Shown here: positions 26,060 through 40,000 of the stretch, in pieces
Layout: each line of letters begins with the position of its first letter
How positions within the stretch are numbered: the first letter of the stretch is position 1
Source of the DNA: Piper betle
Lineage: Eukaryota > Streptophyta > Magnoliopsida > Piperales > Piperaceae
Length of the DNA: 64,000 nt
NCBI GenBank assembly: GCA_033002965.1
Contig: JAURVB010003251.1
Coordinates: 1-64,000, forward strand
Direction: 5' to 3'
The notes under the pieces: model-generated
The model's database searches: none
Told to the model about the DNA's origin: nothing
What the model saw: only the letters and a program-made list of their open reading frames with translations
Made by a program: the position numbers and the translations under genes

Positions 26060-29000
26060 ACACACTGCTGTATCCAACAACACAATTTCTGATAAAATGA
26101 CCCACAACCAGATTCAATAAAACCGCATATTCGATGGCTACAGCGATCTCCCACTAATTGCACACTCAATACAACCGTCTACCCATCTAAATCAAATTGA
26201 ATCAACCCCATCTGAGCAATAAATCCCCCAAAGAATCTGTGAAAAGCAAAAAAAAGCCAAAAACACTCTAATCAATTCACTTACAGCAAATATGTTCAAA
26301 TCAATTCAATTACACTCAAAAACAGTAAATCCCCCCACCCAAAACACCCTTTTTTTCACAAATTCCAAGCAATAAAACCCACTCTCCACCTCTAAAACTC
26401 TACAAAATCCCATATAACTCTCTACACCACTAAAAATCCCTACAACCAAAAACTCCAAGAACAAAAAAACCACCATCTACCACCACCACCACCAAACCTT
26501 CCTTCCCCACCTCAATCTACACTAAATCTACACTATATCAGCTCAGATACCACCACCATCAAGAACAAGAACAAAAACAAAAATTAAATAATACCAACAC
26601 CAACACAACCAATAACAACAACAAACCAACACTAAAAAATAACAAAAAAATTCTTAAAAAATTCTAAAAAATACCAAAAAAATGGAGAGACCAAACCTGA
26701 AATGAGGAGATGAAGGTGATGAACTAGAGACAGTAGGAAATGGGTCAAAAGTGATTCTGGATGATTTCCAGTGAGAGAGGGGAGGAGAGGGAGGTAGAGG
26801 TGGCAAGTGGCGACGCTTGTGATGCTTTTTTTTCTTTTTCTTGTTTGATGGGCCTGGGCCTTTGGAGGAGGAAGAACGAGAAGTGTGGGCCCACTGATGG
26901 CTTTGGGTTGACGTCATGGGGCCCACCGAAATGATTGCCATTTACACCTTTTTTTTTCTTCTTTTTTCTTTTTTTAAAAAATAGAGCGTGTAATATAGCC
27001 GTGTGATTCTCTTTTTTTAGCTTTTCATTAAAAGAAATGGATTTTTTTTATATAATCAAATTGTTGAAAAATTATGTCTAATTACAGAAAAATATAAAAA
27101 TATTAATTATTTAAAATACCTTTACTAGATAAATTTAATATTTTTTTAAAAAATACATCCCCAACGGCCTAGCCACCGTAGGATGCACAACTAACCGATT
27201 GCCTTCAACGTGGGACTACCAAATATGTTTATCATGAGTCGATGACCATCCCTAAGCCTAAGGGTTGCCCTTGGCCAAATGACGACCTGATCTTGCCCAC
27301 CTTGCCCAAAGGGCAGCCAAGCATGACCTCTTCGAACCTACTTGTAGTTGGTTGTCTATCATATTTTTTTGTTTAAATTTATAAAAAAAATCTCTTATCT
27401 TGTAATTAGGCATGATTTTTGAGCCACCTGTTAATATCAAAAAATATTCTCCCTCTCTTTCTTTTTTCTCAAAGGAAGCCAATATAGAGTGTATGATTGC
27501 TCTTTAAAAAAAGCAGTATTTTACTTTGTTTTTTTTTATTGTTACAACTGCACCTTGTATTGGTGTGTTGTTGTTTTTACATACTATACTTAATATTTGA
27601 GATGTAATGGTATCAGTTAATTGATATAAAAATATCAATTTAAATTCCATTCAAATCAAATAATTATAATTAATTGAGTCCTGCTGCTCAAAGGTCTAAT
27701 AATGTTGTCACGTTAATACACGGCGGTCTCATTTGTTATATATTGTTGGAAGTTGGAATAGAGAGGGATTCCTCCAGCTGATCTCACTGAATTTCATCTT
27801 AAGGAAGCAACTGTCAATCATCATGGGCATTGACTAGATAGAAAGAAAAAATTGGTAGCAAGAAAGTTGCATAAACAGAGAAACTATGACATGATAACAG
27901 TTTCCCTATTTTATCTTCACATAATGTTGTCATATATGGTGGTTGTTGAGTGTTGATGCCTTCAAGCTGGAGCATGATGATCCAGACAAAGGCAGCTTTG
28001 AAGATGATAAACTCAAATTATTGGAGCTCAATGGCTAACACAATACTTGTTAAAATTGATGTGTTCAATGCAATTGCCAAATGGTTGGTTGATCATGACA
28101 ACACAATGGAGCTCATGTCTGGGGTAGGCCAAGGAGCACAAATGAGCATTTGAAGAAATTAAGTTCACTAGTATTGTGTTGACATAGTTTGCCTCATATA
28201 TACAGTAATGACAGCCTGGGCCTTGCTAGAATAAGACTATTGGGCCTGCCCAGCCCATGACATGCAACTTTAGCCCATGAGAGTCGCGCCGAGCTTACCC
28301 CGTCCAATTCGGCCCATAATCCGCAAGTAGGGCTATTTATAGTTTGACGTAGCTTAATGTTCAATTCTACTCGGGACTGATTTTTTTACTGTTTTTTGGT
28401 CACGGGATAATTTTGAAAAAAATATAAAATTTTATAAAAAATATAAAAAATTGAAGTAAATTTTAAAGGAATAACTTAGGACGGAATATTTTGTTTTTAT
28501 CTTATTTTTTTATTATCTAAATATATAAGAGATTTTAAAATTTTTATGTTATTTTGTGTTATTGTGTTTTAATTATATATATATATATTTTATTTATATT
28601 ATTTTTATATCAGCAAAAGAAAAATTTTTACTCAAACTTAAATAAAATAAGGATTAGACTCAAAATTATTCGTTTCAGCTTGTAGCTAATAAATTAAATG
28701 ATTTTAAATTTACATTTTGGCTAAACTTTAACTAATTAAATTGTGGTTTGATAGTCGTAATTATAATAATGTGAAATAAAGAAGTAATACTAATGTAATA
28801 TTATTAGTTGTAATATATATTCGAGTTATTTATTTAAATTTGATAAAAAAATTTTATTGTATGCACGTAAAAAATAATTAAAATTTAATTAATTTATTAT
28901 GTGTTTTTAAATATTTATAAAAATTAGATAAAATTATAATTAAATTAAGATATTTAATTCAAGTCGAATTACATTTAAACTTTCTTTAAATGACTAAAAA

Positions 29001-29084
29001 AAATTAAAATTTTATACTAAAAATAAAACATTGAATTATCAATTATCGATTTAATTTATAGACGGAGGCCGTGGCGGCGCGGCC
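26060..29084. other. SKIP35 leader/promoter and AT-rich spacer
   Basis: 26060-26990 should hold the SKIP35 5' leader. A purine/pyrimidine-skewed, ACCACC-rich stretch lies at 26470-26580, and a plausible donor CAG/GTTTGG (minus strand) near 26696 suggests a leader intron. 27150-27330 is a less AT-rich island (GCCTAGCC, CTTGCCCA, GGGCAGCC words) flanked by AT-rich DNA, possibly an old small transposon. 28300-29060 is extremely AT-rich. A frame at 27950-28153 (+) has no recognisable match. Confidence 0.45.
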
Positions 29085-29330
29085 ATGGAGAGGGCGGGGG
29101 TGCGGGCCTACCGGGCGGTGCTCCGGTTGGTGCGGCGGTTGCCGCCGGACACAAGGCCCTACTACGCCAAGTTCGCGCGCGAGAACTTTGTCAACTACCG
29201 AGATGTGGGCGACGCCAGGTCCATACCAGACCTCCTCCTCCGCGCCTACAACCACTCCGTTTGGGTCCTCAACAAGTACTCCCTCGACCCGACTGCCGCC
29301 AACCACTTGAAGAAGATCTGCGGCGGTTGA
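29085..29330 (+). CDS. LYR-motif protein (LYRM9-like), 81 aa
   Basis: MERAGVRAYRAVLRLVRRLP followed by DTRPYYAKFARENFVNYRDV is the pattern of the small plant LYR-motif proteins related to LYRM9 (Arabidopsis At3g19508 type). The LYR tripeptide appears as AYR within RAYRAVLR. LYR proteins are small helical mitochondrial factors that bind acyl carrier protein and act in Fe-S cluster delivery or respiratory complex assembly; the role of this subfamily is not settled. Single intact exon, chosen at the ATG in good context (GCGGCCATGGAG). An upstream in-frame alternative is not needed. The coding part is sharply GC-rich (many GCC/CGC/CTC codons) between AT-rich flanks; the change occurs about 25 bp before the ATG, right after TTTATAG, which could be a splice acceptor of a leader intron. 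Confidence 0.85.
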   Translation: MERAGVRAYRAVLRLVRRLPPDTRPYYAKFARENFVNYRDVGDARSIPDLLLRAYNHSVWVLNKYSLDPTAANHLKKICGG

Positions 29331-29899
29331 CAATTTGCCGACTGTTCTTTGTTTGAGCTGGTTTGGTAGGTGTTTGCGGAAATGCCCGCATGAAATCTGG
29401 TCACGCTCTTGAAACTGCTTAATTATAGAATTTGCCCATGTTGAGCTGCCACAATAATAATAAGTTGTTGGATGTTTTGAAGTGTTTGATTGAAGATCTA
29501 TGGTGTTTCTATATTATGATATTATGTAAGCTTGTAGCTTCTATTCGGGTTTGTTTATTAAAAACTTCAGCCCTTCATGTCTAATGCTTAATGCTTGTGC
29601 ATTGCAAGTATCACGCTCGCCTGGATAAAGGAGAAGAGGCCGGATGTTTATAATCACGGTGATCTTAAATCTCTTAATTTAAGGCTCATGTGCCCTACAC
29701 CCTTTGCATTCGGGCAGAAGAAGAAGAGGCCTTCTTGTATAACAACATCAAAACCTGGAGTTCCCTGTACTTGTCCTGTAGGAAGTCTTCCTAACAGGAG
29801 ACATATGAGCTGTACCCTGTAATATATTACTCACATTCTAAGTTCTAATAAAAAATATTACCCTGTATAACTTCAGATGTATTCGTAAAATGGCTTTAG
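29331..29899. other. Spacer between convergent LYR and MLO genes
   Basis: Holds the 3' UTRs of both genes. AATAAT and AATAAA-like signals are present (e.g. 29847-29853 on the plus strand). No other gene is supported. Confidence 0.5.
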
Positions 29900-32800
29900 T
29901 TAGGATGCTGCTGGTTTTGAGCCATTGGCAGCTTCCTTGCTCTCTTCCACAGCAGAATCTCCATTGATTACCACCTGCTGTAACTGAATCCCTTCGGAAG
30001 CCCTGGTATTTGCTTGCGCAGAAGTTTCCCCAGCATTTGCAGGTTTTAACCCCTGCCTTCTCTTCACCTTTTTCGCCCAGCCGACTAGACCTTGTCGCAC
30101 ATGCTCGTCGAATATGGCCTTCTTGAACGAGCTTCCCATCTGTTTTTCGGAAAAAAATCCTTACAAATGAAACTCGAAATTAACATTAAGAGAACAATGA
30201 TATGAAAAACAGCAAACGAAACAAACCTGTGTAACAAGTGCATAAAGGGGCAACGTACTGTAGCTACATACGATCTGAATGATCACTCTGAAAGTCCATA
30301 CATCCATGTTTATATGCATGTTATTTACGTGGACGGGTGGAAGTTAAACAAATAATAAGAAAGAGAGCCATACCCAATCACCAGTCTAGGGATTATATAG
30401 CGAGTTTGTCCCATGATGCAAGAATCAAAACCATATGTTGTCTGTAAACACAAACAGATGAAGTCCAGTAAAGTCAGGATACACAACCGTAGAACAAATA
30501 TCGATTTCATCCGCACATGAAATGAGGGTCCACGTACTAAATATCATCAATCATTATCTCAGATGAAATTTGCTTAAATCCTTACCAAAATCCAGAAGAA
30601 AAATGCTATCTCAAAAGCATTTTGGAAGAGGATGAAATGGATCAAGAACAGAACTATTCGCGGTTTATTAAACCAGAAGTGATCATCAGACGGCCGGACC
30701 ACTAAGTCACCTTCTACTGCTGCATGCTTTTCAGCTACGTTATGCGCTAGCTGTGTAATGACATGCTCTAGCTTGGTACCAACAGCAAGTAAAAGCTGCA
30801 ATCAAAGTTAATGCAGGTCAAATAAGAAATTGTATGCAAAAGTTACAGATGCATACACCGGAAAACAGACAAACAAAATATATAGATTTTCACAGATGTT
30901 CGAATACAATAATTTTTTTTTAAATGGGTAATTCTCTAGGAACCTTACACACAAGAACAAAGTGATGTAAGAGAAGTTCAGCATACAGGGAAGAAGTATA
31001 CTCACAATCAATGGAATGAAAGCTATCCAAAAATAAGCATGCCACCCTACATCACAATAATCATAAAAGAAATTTAACATGAATGAGAAAGAAACAACAC
31101 AACAAAATGGTTGACACTAGGAGCTCTGTTTTATTAATTACTTGGTCATCCAAAGTTTATTCAAAAGATTCGTCTCACATCCACGTTAATAGCTGTTCTT
31201 AATAGCTTACTCAGTGCACCTCGAAGGGTACATTAAGGATGCAAACACAAAATTTACTACTGTTAGACAAGACATGACAATCACCTAAGACAAACTACAT
31301 CCTGTTTATGTAAATTTTGCAAATAACTTACCCTCAACGTTCAACAGCAAGAAAATGACAACAAATATCCAGAGGTACCAGCTGCACGGAGATAAATCAT
31401 ATCAGTATGAAGAAAATGAAGCGGCTGAGATGTGCATCTGCATATGAAAAATTCTCAAAATTGCACATTTTCTTTCTACTATCCAGTACCTTATACCAAC
31501 AACTTTCTTAAAATCAGCTTCCAGAGCCCGTATCATGTACTTGTGAAAATCAAACTTTGATTTCCCGGACAGTGTTCCTAGAGAAAGAACGTATAATTTC
31601 AGCAAAAGATCTCATAGTCCATAATGAATTCTTGATCACAGAATTTCCCCCTTGATGGTAGAACAACTTTACAATGTGGGGAAGGTTTTCCAAAATTAAT
31701 ATTCTTCGGAATACGAAGGGTTCAACTGTAGAACAGCATACATACCAATATTGAGAAGTCATTTAGAATCGAAAATTACCGTAACAAAACCAAGGCGCAA
31801 CGTGATGTAATCTGACTTAGTCACCGATGGATAGAATTGTTTGATGAAAGAATGCTACAGGAAGATAACGATTATAGGGTCATTAGAGATAAATTCGAGA
31901 CATATTACTGTGAACCAGTTCTAGCTCTCCGGATGTTTACATACAGAACTAGAATTTAAAAAGCGTATGTAAAATACGTTATATCTTTAAAAAAATTAGT
32001 ACGATTCAAATGCATAAATGGTAAAAGCATACAAACATAAATTGAAGTAAAAGACAGCTTACTAGCCAACTGAGAATGGAAGAATCTTTCCCAAACCCAA
32101 GAAAGTTCTCTCTGATGAAAGCGTGCTCATGGACATGGGTGACTTTGTTCCTCAATACTTCAAATTTTAAAAGAATATGTCAGAAAATTGTCACATACTG
32201 CTCATTTCTTGCACAAAGTTAAAGAAGAAAAAAGTGATACCCTTGTCTGTGTCATATTTGTCTTTGGCAATAGAGTCCTCCCAGTGTTTCCATTCACGAA
32301 TCTATAATGCATAGAGTCAAAAGCCATCGTCATAAAACAATGAAGCCAAGCTAATGGAAAGTATGTAGGCCACGACACTACCTTGGCTCCTCCCAGGACC
32401 ATAGTCAGGAGGGAGAACACAACGTGAACAATAGCCAACACAAAAATGAAAATGTGAAGCTGATGCAGAGCTTCAAGAGACAACAATGGCACCTTTCCCT
32501 GATGATGATATCCCACAACAAATCACCAACAATCACCATAAACCAACAAGTAATCCATAATTCACCTTTGCAACATACAGCAACCAGATCTAACAAACAG
32601 ATAACAGAAAGAATAAGACACAAAGAGCAGAAAGAATAAGATTGAATATTACATCTGAGCAGCGGTGTGTTGATACTTGGGCAAGCAATCTTCTCCTGCC
32701 ACCACCACCACCAAAGATGCCAGTCACAAAGAAGTTCTGAAAATGGGCAGTCCCTTTCTGGGCGTCAGCATCCTCCCTTTTGCAAGGTAGGAGATGGCGG

Positions 32801-33249
32801 GTGATGTTCTCCGGGATGCAAAAACGGGCAATCGTCCCTTGGAAGACGGTCAAGAGCAAAGAGATGAAACCCAGAAGCATCAACTCTGCATCAGACAAAG
32901 TCCCACCTCATAATAAGAACATTCCAATCCTCCAAATTTGAGCCAACACAAAAACCAGACATCCTCACCTTCTTTCACCTTCTGCAATGCTTCAAACAGC
33001 GGCTTCTGATTCTTCCTCTTCAGATACTGCAACCAAAACAACACAGCAGTCACGCAAAAACTCGGTCTTTTCATTGTTCGGACAGTAGTAAGAGGTGAAA
33101 ACGAAGTGTTTGTCAGTCACCTTCCCGAAGAAATGAAGAATCCGCTCAAGGGCGAGGGAGATGACGACAATAACAGAGCAAACAGAGGCGACCACCCAGG
33201 TGGGCGTGTACTCCAGAGGGGTGGCTCCCTCCCCTCTACCAGCCGCCAT
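29900..33249 (-). CDS. MLO-family seven-transmembrane protein (one frame break)
   Basis: Fourteen exons with GT-AG borders: 33121-33249, 32969-33026, 32653-32885, 32382-32498, 32241-32301, 32063-32157, 31780-31854, 31490-31577, 31332-31381, 31006-31046, 30586-30795, 30374-30441, 30227-30287 and 29900-30139. The protein (about 508 aa) has the MLO features: YTPTWVVASVCSVIVVISLA (TM1), ELMLLGFISLLLTVFQ, SLEALHQLHIFIFVLAIVHV, KFDFHKYMIRALEADFKKVV, HAYFWIAFIPL, LLAVGTKLEHVITQLA, NAFEIAFFFWIL, YGFDSCIMGQ, then a calmodulin-binding tail LVGWAKKVKRRQG. MLO proteins sit in the plasma membrane as calcium-linked channels or modulators; some allow powdery mildew infection, others act in root or pollen growth. 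It looks closest to the AtMLO1 type (my reading, not tested). Exon 8 lacks one base: it enters as EHCPGN but KFDFHKYM is in the next frame (AAA run at 31556-31558). Confidence 0.93.
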
Positions 33250-34306
33250 CTCTCCCTCTTACCTTCTTCCTAGCTCCAATCTCTAGCTACCCAACAAGAA
33301 CAAACGAATTGCTTTGGAGAGAGCTTAGAGCAAAATTTCATGCCGGAGAAGATCCACCGCGTGAAGCTCGTAAGACGTGATTGGCGCGTCGAAGCGAAGA
33401 AAATGAAAGGAAAGGATGACGACAAGATGCCTTCAGGAGACCGTTAGATTGTGTTTCCGACATGCCATTTTTTCTTTGTCTTTCTTCTGCATGCAATAAA
33501 ATATGCATACTGTAAAAATAAAAAAATTATATATATGCATATGTGTGATATACATATGTTGGTAAATCATGTAGGCTATACTTTTTTCAATTTCATTAAT
33601 CAATGTATAGTAGATATTATTATTTTTGCTTTATCGTTGTGTTCATATTATATAGATTGAGTAGGACGATAATATCAAATGGGGAGCAAGTTGCATGCAT
33701 TGTTTGGAAAACGCCTGGTGTAGTTTAGCTGGGTTCCATGTCTGAAAATAGAGAGAGGAAGGTTTGGACAAGAAAAGAGACACAGATGTGCACTGTGAGT
33801 ATGAGAAGAACAGCTGCTACATGGTGTGTTACCGCAGAATGCGTCCATGGTTGCCGGATGGGATCTCCTTGTTCCACCAAAGGCCAATGTGCTCGGCCGA
33901 GGCCGGTAATTTGCTTCTTCCTTTATTTATTTATATATTTATTTTTAAATTTTTAATAATACTTTTCCCTATTTTTTTAGTTCGCGCGTGTATAACTTCG
34001 CATACACTAATCTCCCCCGCCCCACCTCTTAAATATATTTTATTATAGAGGTTCAATTGGATGGAGCCGTGAAAAAAGGTTTTAAAGAATGTAGAAAATA
34101 AATATACTCATTGATGAATATTTCCACGCTAAGAGCAAAGTAGGACTCTTTTAATTCACCCATTCAATGAGAGATGTGTGCATTTCAGTGTCTAGGTGCG
34201 GGTTATACATCTTACAATGACTTAGCATTGGAATGAGATTCAGGGATGTCCAAAATATAATTTTATAAAATATCTCGATAGAGTATGTAATAATATATAT
34301 ATATAT
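33250..34306. other. MLO promoter side and AT-rich spacer
   Basis: 33250-33430 should be the MLO 5' leader and promoter (minus strand). The rest has no coding signal; short frames at 33738-34048 have no match. A (TA)n tract at about 34293-34306 is the site where the next transposable element sits. Confidence 0.45.
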
Positions 34307-35005
34307 CATGGTTGTATAAATCAGAATTGATTTTTGAGAGAGTCAGATTCAGAATCGGAATCGGTATAAATTAGATAGGAATCGGTTCAGTTGAATCGGT
34401 CTGAATATATTAAAATCGGTCATATATAATAATTTGACAACTCATAACATAAATATATAAAAATTAGATATTGATGACATTTTGATATAATTGTATGTAT
34501 TATATTTTATGATATTTTTTCATATTTTTTAAGATTTTTTGAATTATTTAGAGTTAATTTTTATTTTTGACTCAATTCGGATACGAGTCAAATTTTAATT
34601 ACAAAAAAGCCACGAGTGTTATTTCTTTCCCTTCGCATTTTTTCTCCCCCATTCGCCCTCCTTCCCGGTCGCCGCCTCTACCACGCCCCCCCTCCCCCCA
34701 AAACCCGCCCCACCTCGCCCTCGCCCGCCCCACCCCGCCCTGCCTCGCCGTGCCTCGCCTTGCGCCCGCCGCGCCCCGCCTCCCCCAGCCAGCCTCCTCT
34801 GTCCCTCCCCGCCACCGCTAGCCCACCCCGCCATGCCCCACCCCTGCGCCCCAGAATGGCCCGATTTGGGTTGATTTGAAATCGGTTCAAATCGGTTAGA
34901 ACCGGCCGATTCATGGACCGATTCGGATGAAAACCAATTCAATGGGTTTTTTGAATTAGTTTTCATCCAATCCGAGTGGAATTGTCGGCGATTTTCACAA
35001 CCTTG
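34307..35005. mobile_element. hAT-like non-autonomous element, copy 1 (699 bp)
   Basis: Terminal inverted repeats: the left end CATGGTTGTATAAATCAG pairs with the right end read in reverse, CAAGGTTGTGAAAATCG. It lies between (TA)n tracts, so the target duplication cannot be read exactly. Inside are repeated AATCGG words, a GACTCAATTCGG..GAGTCAA palindrome (34569-34590), and a C-rich core (34620-34860). It shares ends, AATCGG words and palindrome with the element at 48302. No transposase frame. The CAAGG start and the 8-bp duplication of the other copy suggest hAT. Confidence 0.6.
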
Positions 35006-35006
35006 A

Positions 35007-35007
<1 letters not shown>

Positions 35008-35050
<43 letters not shown>
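35008..35050. repeat. (TA)n microsatellite
   Basis: Uninterrupted TA dinucleotides directly after the end of the hAT-like element; together with the TA run at 34293 it marks a TA-rich target. Confidence 0.9.
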
Positions 35051-35054
<4 letters not shown>

Positions 35055-36360
35055 CTGAATACGCAAAACCCATATCTGATCCAAATCAGATCTAGTTGAT
35101 TAAAATAATATAAATTTTAATATAAAAATTAAAAATAATAATAAAAGATATTATTTTAAAATTTTTAAAATATAATTTTATAAAATATCATGTATATTCA
35201 GTTCAAATATGGATAGCATAAAACCAAATCTATTTCTCATTCAAGTATTTTCAGATACATATATCGAATGTCCAAACTTGAATATGATCTGAAATTGTTT
35301 AGGATCATATATATAAACGTTGGCGGATTCGGGTCAGATTCAGGGATATCGAATGTCCTAACCCATCCCAACTTGAGCATTAAATACTTACATCCTTTTA
35401 CTTGTTTATAATCACCTAATTTAAATATAGATTTATATTTATATTTATATTTAGATCTCCTATTTTGGGAGATTACTTGACTCCAAAAGCTGGTTTAATG
35501 GTTTTACCTCTATGTTATTTATTTGGTCTCTTTATTCACTTTTTCTTAGATTGATAGTTTTACCAGATTAATCTAAATAATGTCGGCTCTATTTTTGTTG
35601 TGGTGTTTTAGGGGATATATCACCAACAATTTCATGTTAGGTCATGTTCGAATGCATACAAGCCGTCATTATTTACGGCCAGCTTCGAGTTTGAGACATA
35701 AGCGGTAAAACCTTAGTGGATTTGTGGAGTTGGAGTAAAGTTTATACCTAAAATATTGCAATGATTTTAACTCTAAAACAAGTATGCTTTACTAGATATA
35801 ACTTATGTACTTTAATCTCCATATATGATTTAATTATAATTGGTTGTAATTATATTTTAATTATTAAGCTTTTACTGCTTTCTCCAGGTACTAATTAACT
35901 GGCATTAAATAAAATAGTTAATAAAAAAGTTTTACCATAATTTTGTAGTCAAGATAAAAGTTTAAAATTACCGTCTAACCTTACAATCATACATAAATAT
36001 ATTTACGTCATGGTTGATTAACAGAGTGGATTGAACTTGCAAATTTTGAAGGAGTATGAATCATGATCACTTAATTTCCAAGACTGCAATGTTTGATTTT
36101 AACCAGTTCTCAAGTAAGTCTTTTAAACTCATGAGTAAGTATTAAGTACCAATCAAGCCTTCCTCCTTGCTTCAAGGGAAAAACACTCGCTCCCCTTGAT
36201 CAGAGGCACTTATCAAGTTGGTCACTTAGGAAAATTGGCTACTATAACTCTTAAAACATCTTCTCTCTCTAATATATTGTATATCTCTTCTATATAAATT
36301 ATTAATGCAACAGCTACTACAGGGCTACCCACATTATCAGAATCAGAAGTTCTCATAATT

Positions 36361-37043
36361 CCTAACATAAGTTTAGTCTCTCTTTTCCACGCGAAGCTTG
36401 ACCCATGAAAACAAAATACAACTACCAGACAACACAATTGATGTTCTAGGTAGGACTTTGTCAATGGGTCGGTCTTGTTTTTAAATGTTATATGGAGTAC
36501 ATGATTATACATGTGTATGGAATCGCACTTCTTAAGAAGAATTGCTCAACTCCTTCATTCGTTGGTTTGGTTGCAGTCAACGTGTAAACAACGAATATAA
36601 CAGATCTATTCATATCTTCCTTTTAGAACTTCACTGGTACTTAACTACACATACATATATACATGACCACGAAACTGCTTGAACATTACTCCTAACATAA
36701 CTCCTACTCGTTGAATAGAACAGATCTATTCATAACTCCTAACATAAGTTTAGTCTCTCTTTTCCACGAGAATCTTGACCCATGAAAACAAAATACAACT
36801 ACCAGACAACATAATTGATGTTCTAGATAGACTTTGTCAATGGGTCGTTGGTCTTCTTTTTAAATGTTATACGCAGTACAGGAGTATACGTGTGTATGGA
36901 ATCCCACTTCTTAAGAAGAATTGCTCAACTCCTACATGTAAAAACAACGAATAGAACAGATCTATTCATATCTTCCGTTTAGAACTTCACTGGTACTTAA
37001 CTACACATACATATATACATGGCCAAGAAGCTGCTCGAACTCT
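36361..37043. repeat. Tandem duplication, unit about 377 bp, two copies
   Basis: The block starting CCTAACATAAGTTTAGTCTC at 36361 recurs at 36738. Both copies run through CATGAAAACAAAATACAACT, TTCTTAAGAAGAATTGCTC, GATCTATTCATATCTTCC and CTGGTACTTAACTACACATA, ending near 36665 and 37023. They differ by scattered substitutions and small indels, so the duplication is not very recent. Confidence 0.85.
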
Positions 37044-40000
37044 AGCATTTAACTACTAAAAAATGACTTTAAAAAACTGGGTAAATGAATTAATTTAAAA
37101 CAAAGTCATCAGATCAATTAGACAACAAATTACTCATTAAGAACGACGTCTAAATGTCCAAGTAATTAGACATCATCGTTTGACAATAAAAAAGGAGATG
37201 AATAACGAACTTGACCCGGTGGGAAGTGGGTCATGCGAGAAACATTAGATCACAAGTGGTGTCTATGATCAGAAGAAAAAAGCAAAGAAGTTTCATTTAT
37301 TTATTAATTATATTTGAATTAATTTAATTGAAATAATATGTGATCAGATAGGAAGTTGAAATGTTATTTTCACCAAGCCAGAAAATGGTTCAACCATGTT
37401 TTCGTGGGTGTTGGTACATGTAACATATACCTCCTATGTATGATCAGTTTTCTTTCCCAATCAAAGATCACTAGCTCCAAGAGGCTGATACTGAGTCAAC
37501 CTAACTGCTACTCTTCCTCCCCAGCTTGCAACTCGGGCAGTCTTATTCAATGATCATATTAATTCTATGAACAATATAATTCCAACAATTATAAGCCAAT
37601 GTCATGTTGGGTTGGTAGTTAAGCTTCTTGTATTTGGTGAGTGGTTGGTACTTGGTTCATTATGTGTGGCGCCGAGGAAAAGGTCAGTGAGCTACTCCAA
37701 CTAAGAAATCAATTAAAATTGAAGCTGAATTAGTTGGGTATCAAATTAATTAATCCTGGTTCTACGGAGGCGAGTTTGGGTGTTTCCACAGCTCCCATAC
37801 GATTCCTAAATAAATATAAAAATTCCCGAAAATAATAACTGAAAATTACTAATATTTGGTTATGTATTTTCCTTTAATGTTATTGGCGCCTATGACCATG
37901 GAGGATGTTTCGGTTTGGTTCCAAGATGGTCCAGCATTCGTACAATTCAGAGATGGTTGCAACTAAAAAGCGGACGAGCTGGTTCAAATGAAATGCAAGA
38001 AGCAAATCTCAATGACCATCTAGGGCTTTCGTTCTAATAGTTCACAATGGCAAATTAGGGTGAGCATTCAGTTAAGTTAATTCGGTTCTAATCAACTAGC
38101 CAAATATCTGAAACACCCTTTGGCCAACAAAATTGAAGATCCGGTCAAAATCGAGCTTATTTTGTAGATTGCTTGCCTGATTAGCATCATTTTGCATCAC
38201 TAGGCCATCGATTGCAATGAAAACACCTAACCTGTTCGGATTTTCACGCCACAAAAATTTGAAACGATTTAAATATTTAACAAGATTATGTAAATAATAT
38301 TTTAGCTCACAGATCACAAGTAAATAAAATAGCACTAAAATTTACGAGAAAAACTTTCAAAACGGACCCAAAAAGCATCCAAAACCCAACCTAGATTCGG
38401 ACCCGCATCACAAAACTGCTTGCAGCTCGTCACTTCCTTCGTTGTTCACCGCTCCCAGTGAGGAAGGAATACTCCAACAAACAACTTTTTATCATTGCCA
38501 AAATGATAAACTTCGAGGTGAAGGTGTATGAGTTTAAACTTTGATTCTTGAGCTTGATCACGGCCTGCCAAAACTACTAATTGGGCCTTAATTTTCGTGA
38601 TGAGATATTTAGTCACTTGTCTAATCATGGGAGAAGTTCCCAGCGTGTTAGGAATAAAATGGACCTGGGTTTCGGCATATCAACTTTATATTTCTGCAGT
38701 GAGCTTCCACATATACACTAGAAATCAATTGTAAATTTGTAGTTTTTTTGTCAAGTTTCTGATGGCTAGGCCAATGATATTTTTTACTGCTAAAATTGAT
38801 AATTTTAGTAATTTTATAGTATTTATGTTAGAATTAGATCTTTGTTGTATTATGCAGTGAAAATAACTAACTAAAATAACTGATATCCGTAAAAATCATC
38901 ATACGCCAATTGGTGACTATTGATATTATGAATTAGAAATTTATCTTCTACTTTCCATAGTCCTGCCGGCCTCGGCGGCATTCTTATCAACTCCGGTCGT
39001 TTCTTCGGCCACCCTTCTTCAATCACCCCGTTTTCTTTAGATATATGGTGGTAGCATGGCATGTTACGCCACCAAATGTTTGGTAAGGCTTTTTTGCAAC
39101 CGTGGATAAATAGTTTCATGACAAAAACTGAGATGGTATTCTTATTATTTATTGAAAAATAAAAAAGTGGTTTAACTAATTTTGAAGGGATGAATCAAAA
39201 CAAAAGAGTTTCATTGTTACTTCGGAATTTCTTTATTCGTAAATGATTTTTACATATGTCAAAAAAAAAACCTGTTCCATTCAAAGTTTCTGTAACTGCT
39301 TTATATTCTCTCCTACATTATTACTAGTGTTATGAAATCAATAAAATTAAGGACTGTTTCATTGCAAATCATAAAGTTTCTTCCAACTTTAATTTCTTTT
39401 GTACCGTTTTTCTTACCTGAACAATACAGGCCGTGTCATTCAGAGATAAATCCCTTGCTAATAGAGTCAGATCAAAGTTAATATTTCTCTTCTTTCTTTC
39501 GCAACATATAATTACCAAATAAATGGGGTTGACATTTTGTTAATACATATTTGAAAAAATTAACAAGCTTATTGTGAAGCATTATCGAGCTAGCCAGCTA
39601 GTTTGACATAATATTGTTGAATGTAACAACATTTTCTTTGTCTTGGTATTGATAAGTTTTGTGACTTTGCCGTATGTATCAAATGCAAATAGAAGGAGAA
39701 AAAGAAGATGAATGACTAAATTAGAGATTAGCAATATAAAATTAAAAGTCAAGGTCATGTGTAAGGATATATAAGAACGTTGCCGGGCCTTGATCTCCAT
39801 CTTTAACAAATGAAGCCATTCCTATCAAACATCACATTCGTCATTGCCCGATTTGAAGATTAACAAAAATTTTATTTATATTAGATGGCTTACGTTGTGC
39901 CAAAATTAAAACAAAATTGGCAACTAACCAATCTTATCAAACACCACAATCTTCGTCATTGTCTTTGATTGCTCATGTTTTACCAAATTTTAAGAAGTTG

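Noticed and set aside
38096..39119. Three minus-strand frames close together that might be exons of a gene
   Set aside because: No family signature, no consistent splice sites joining them, and no start or stop logic.
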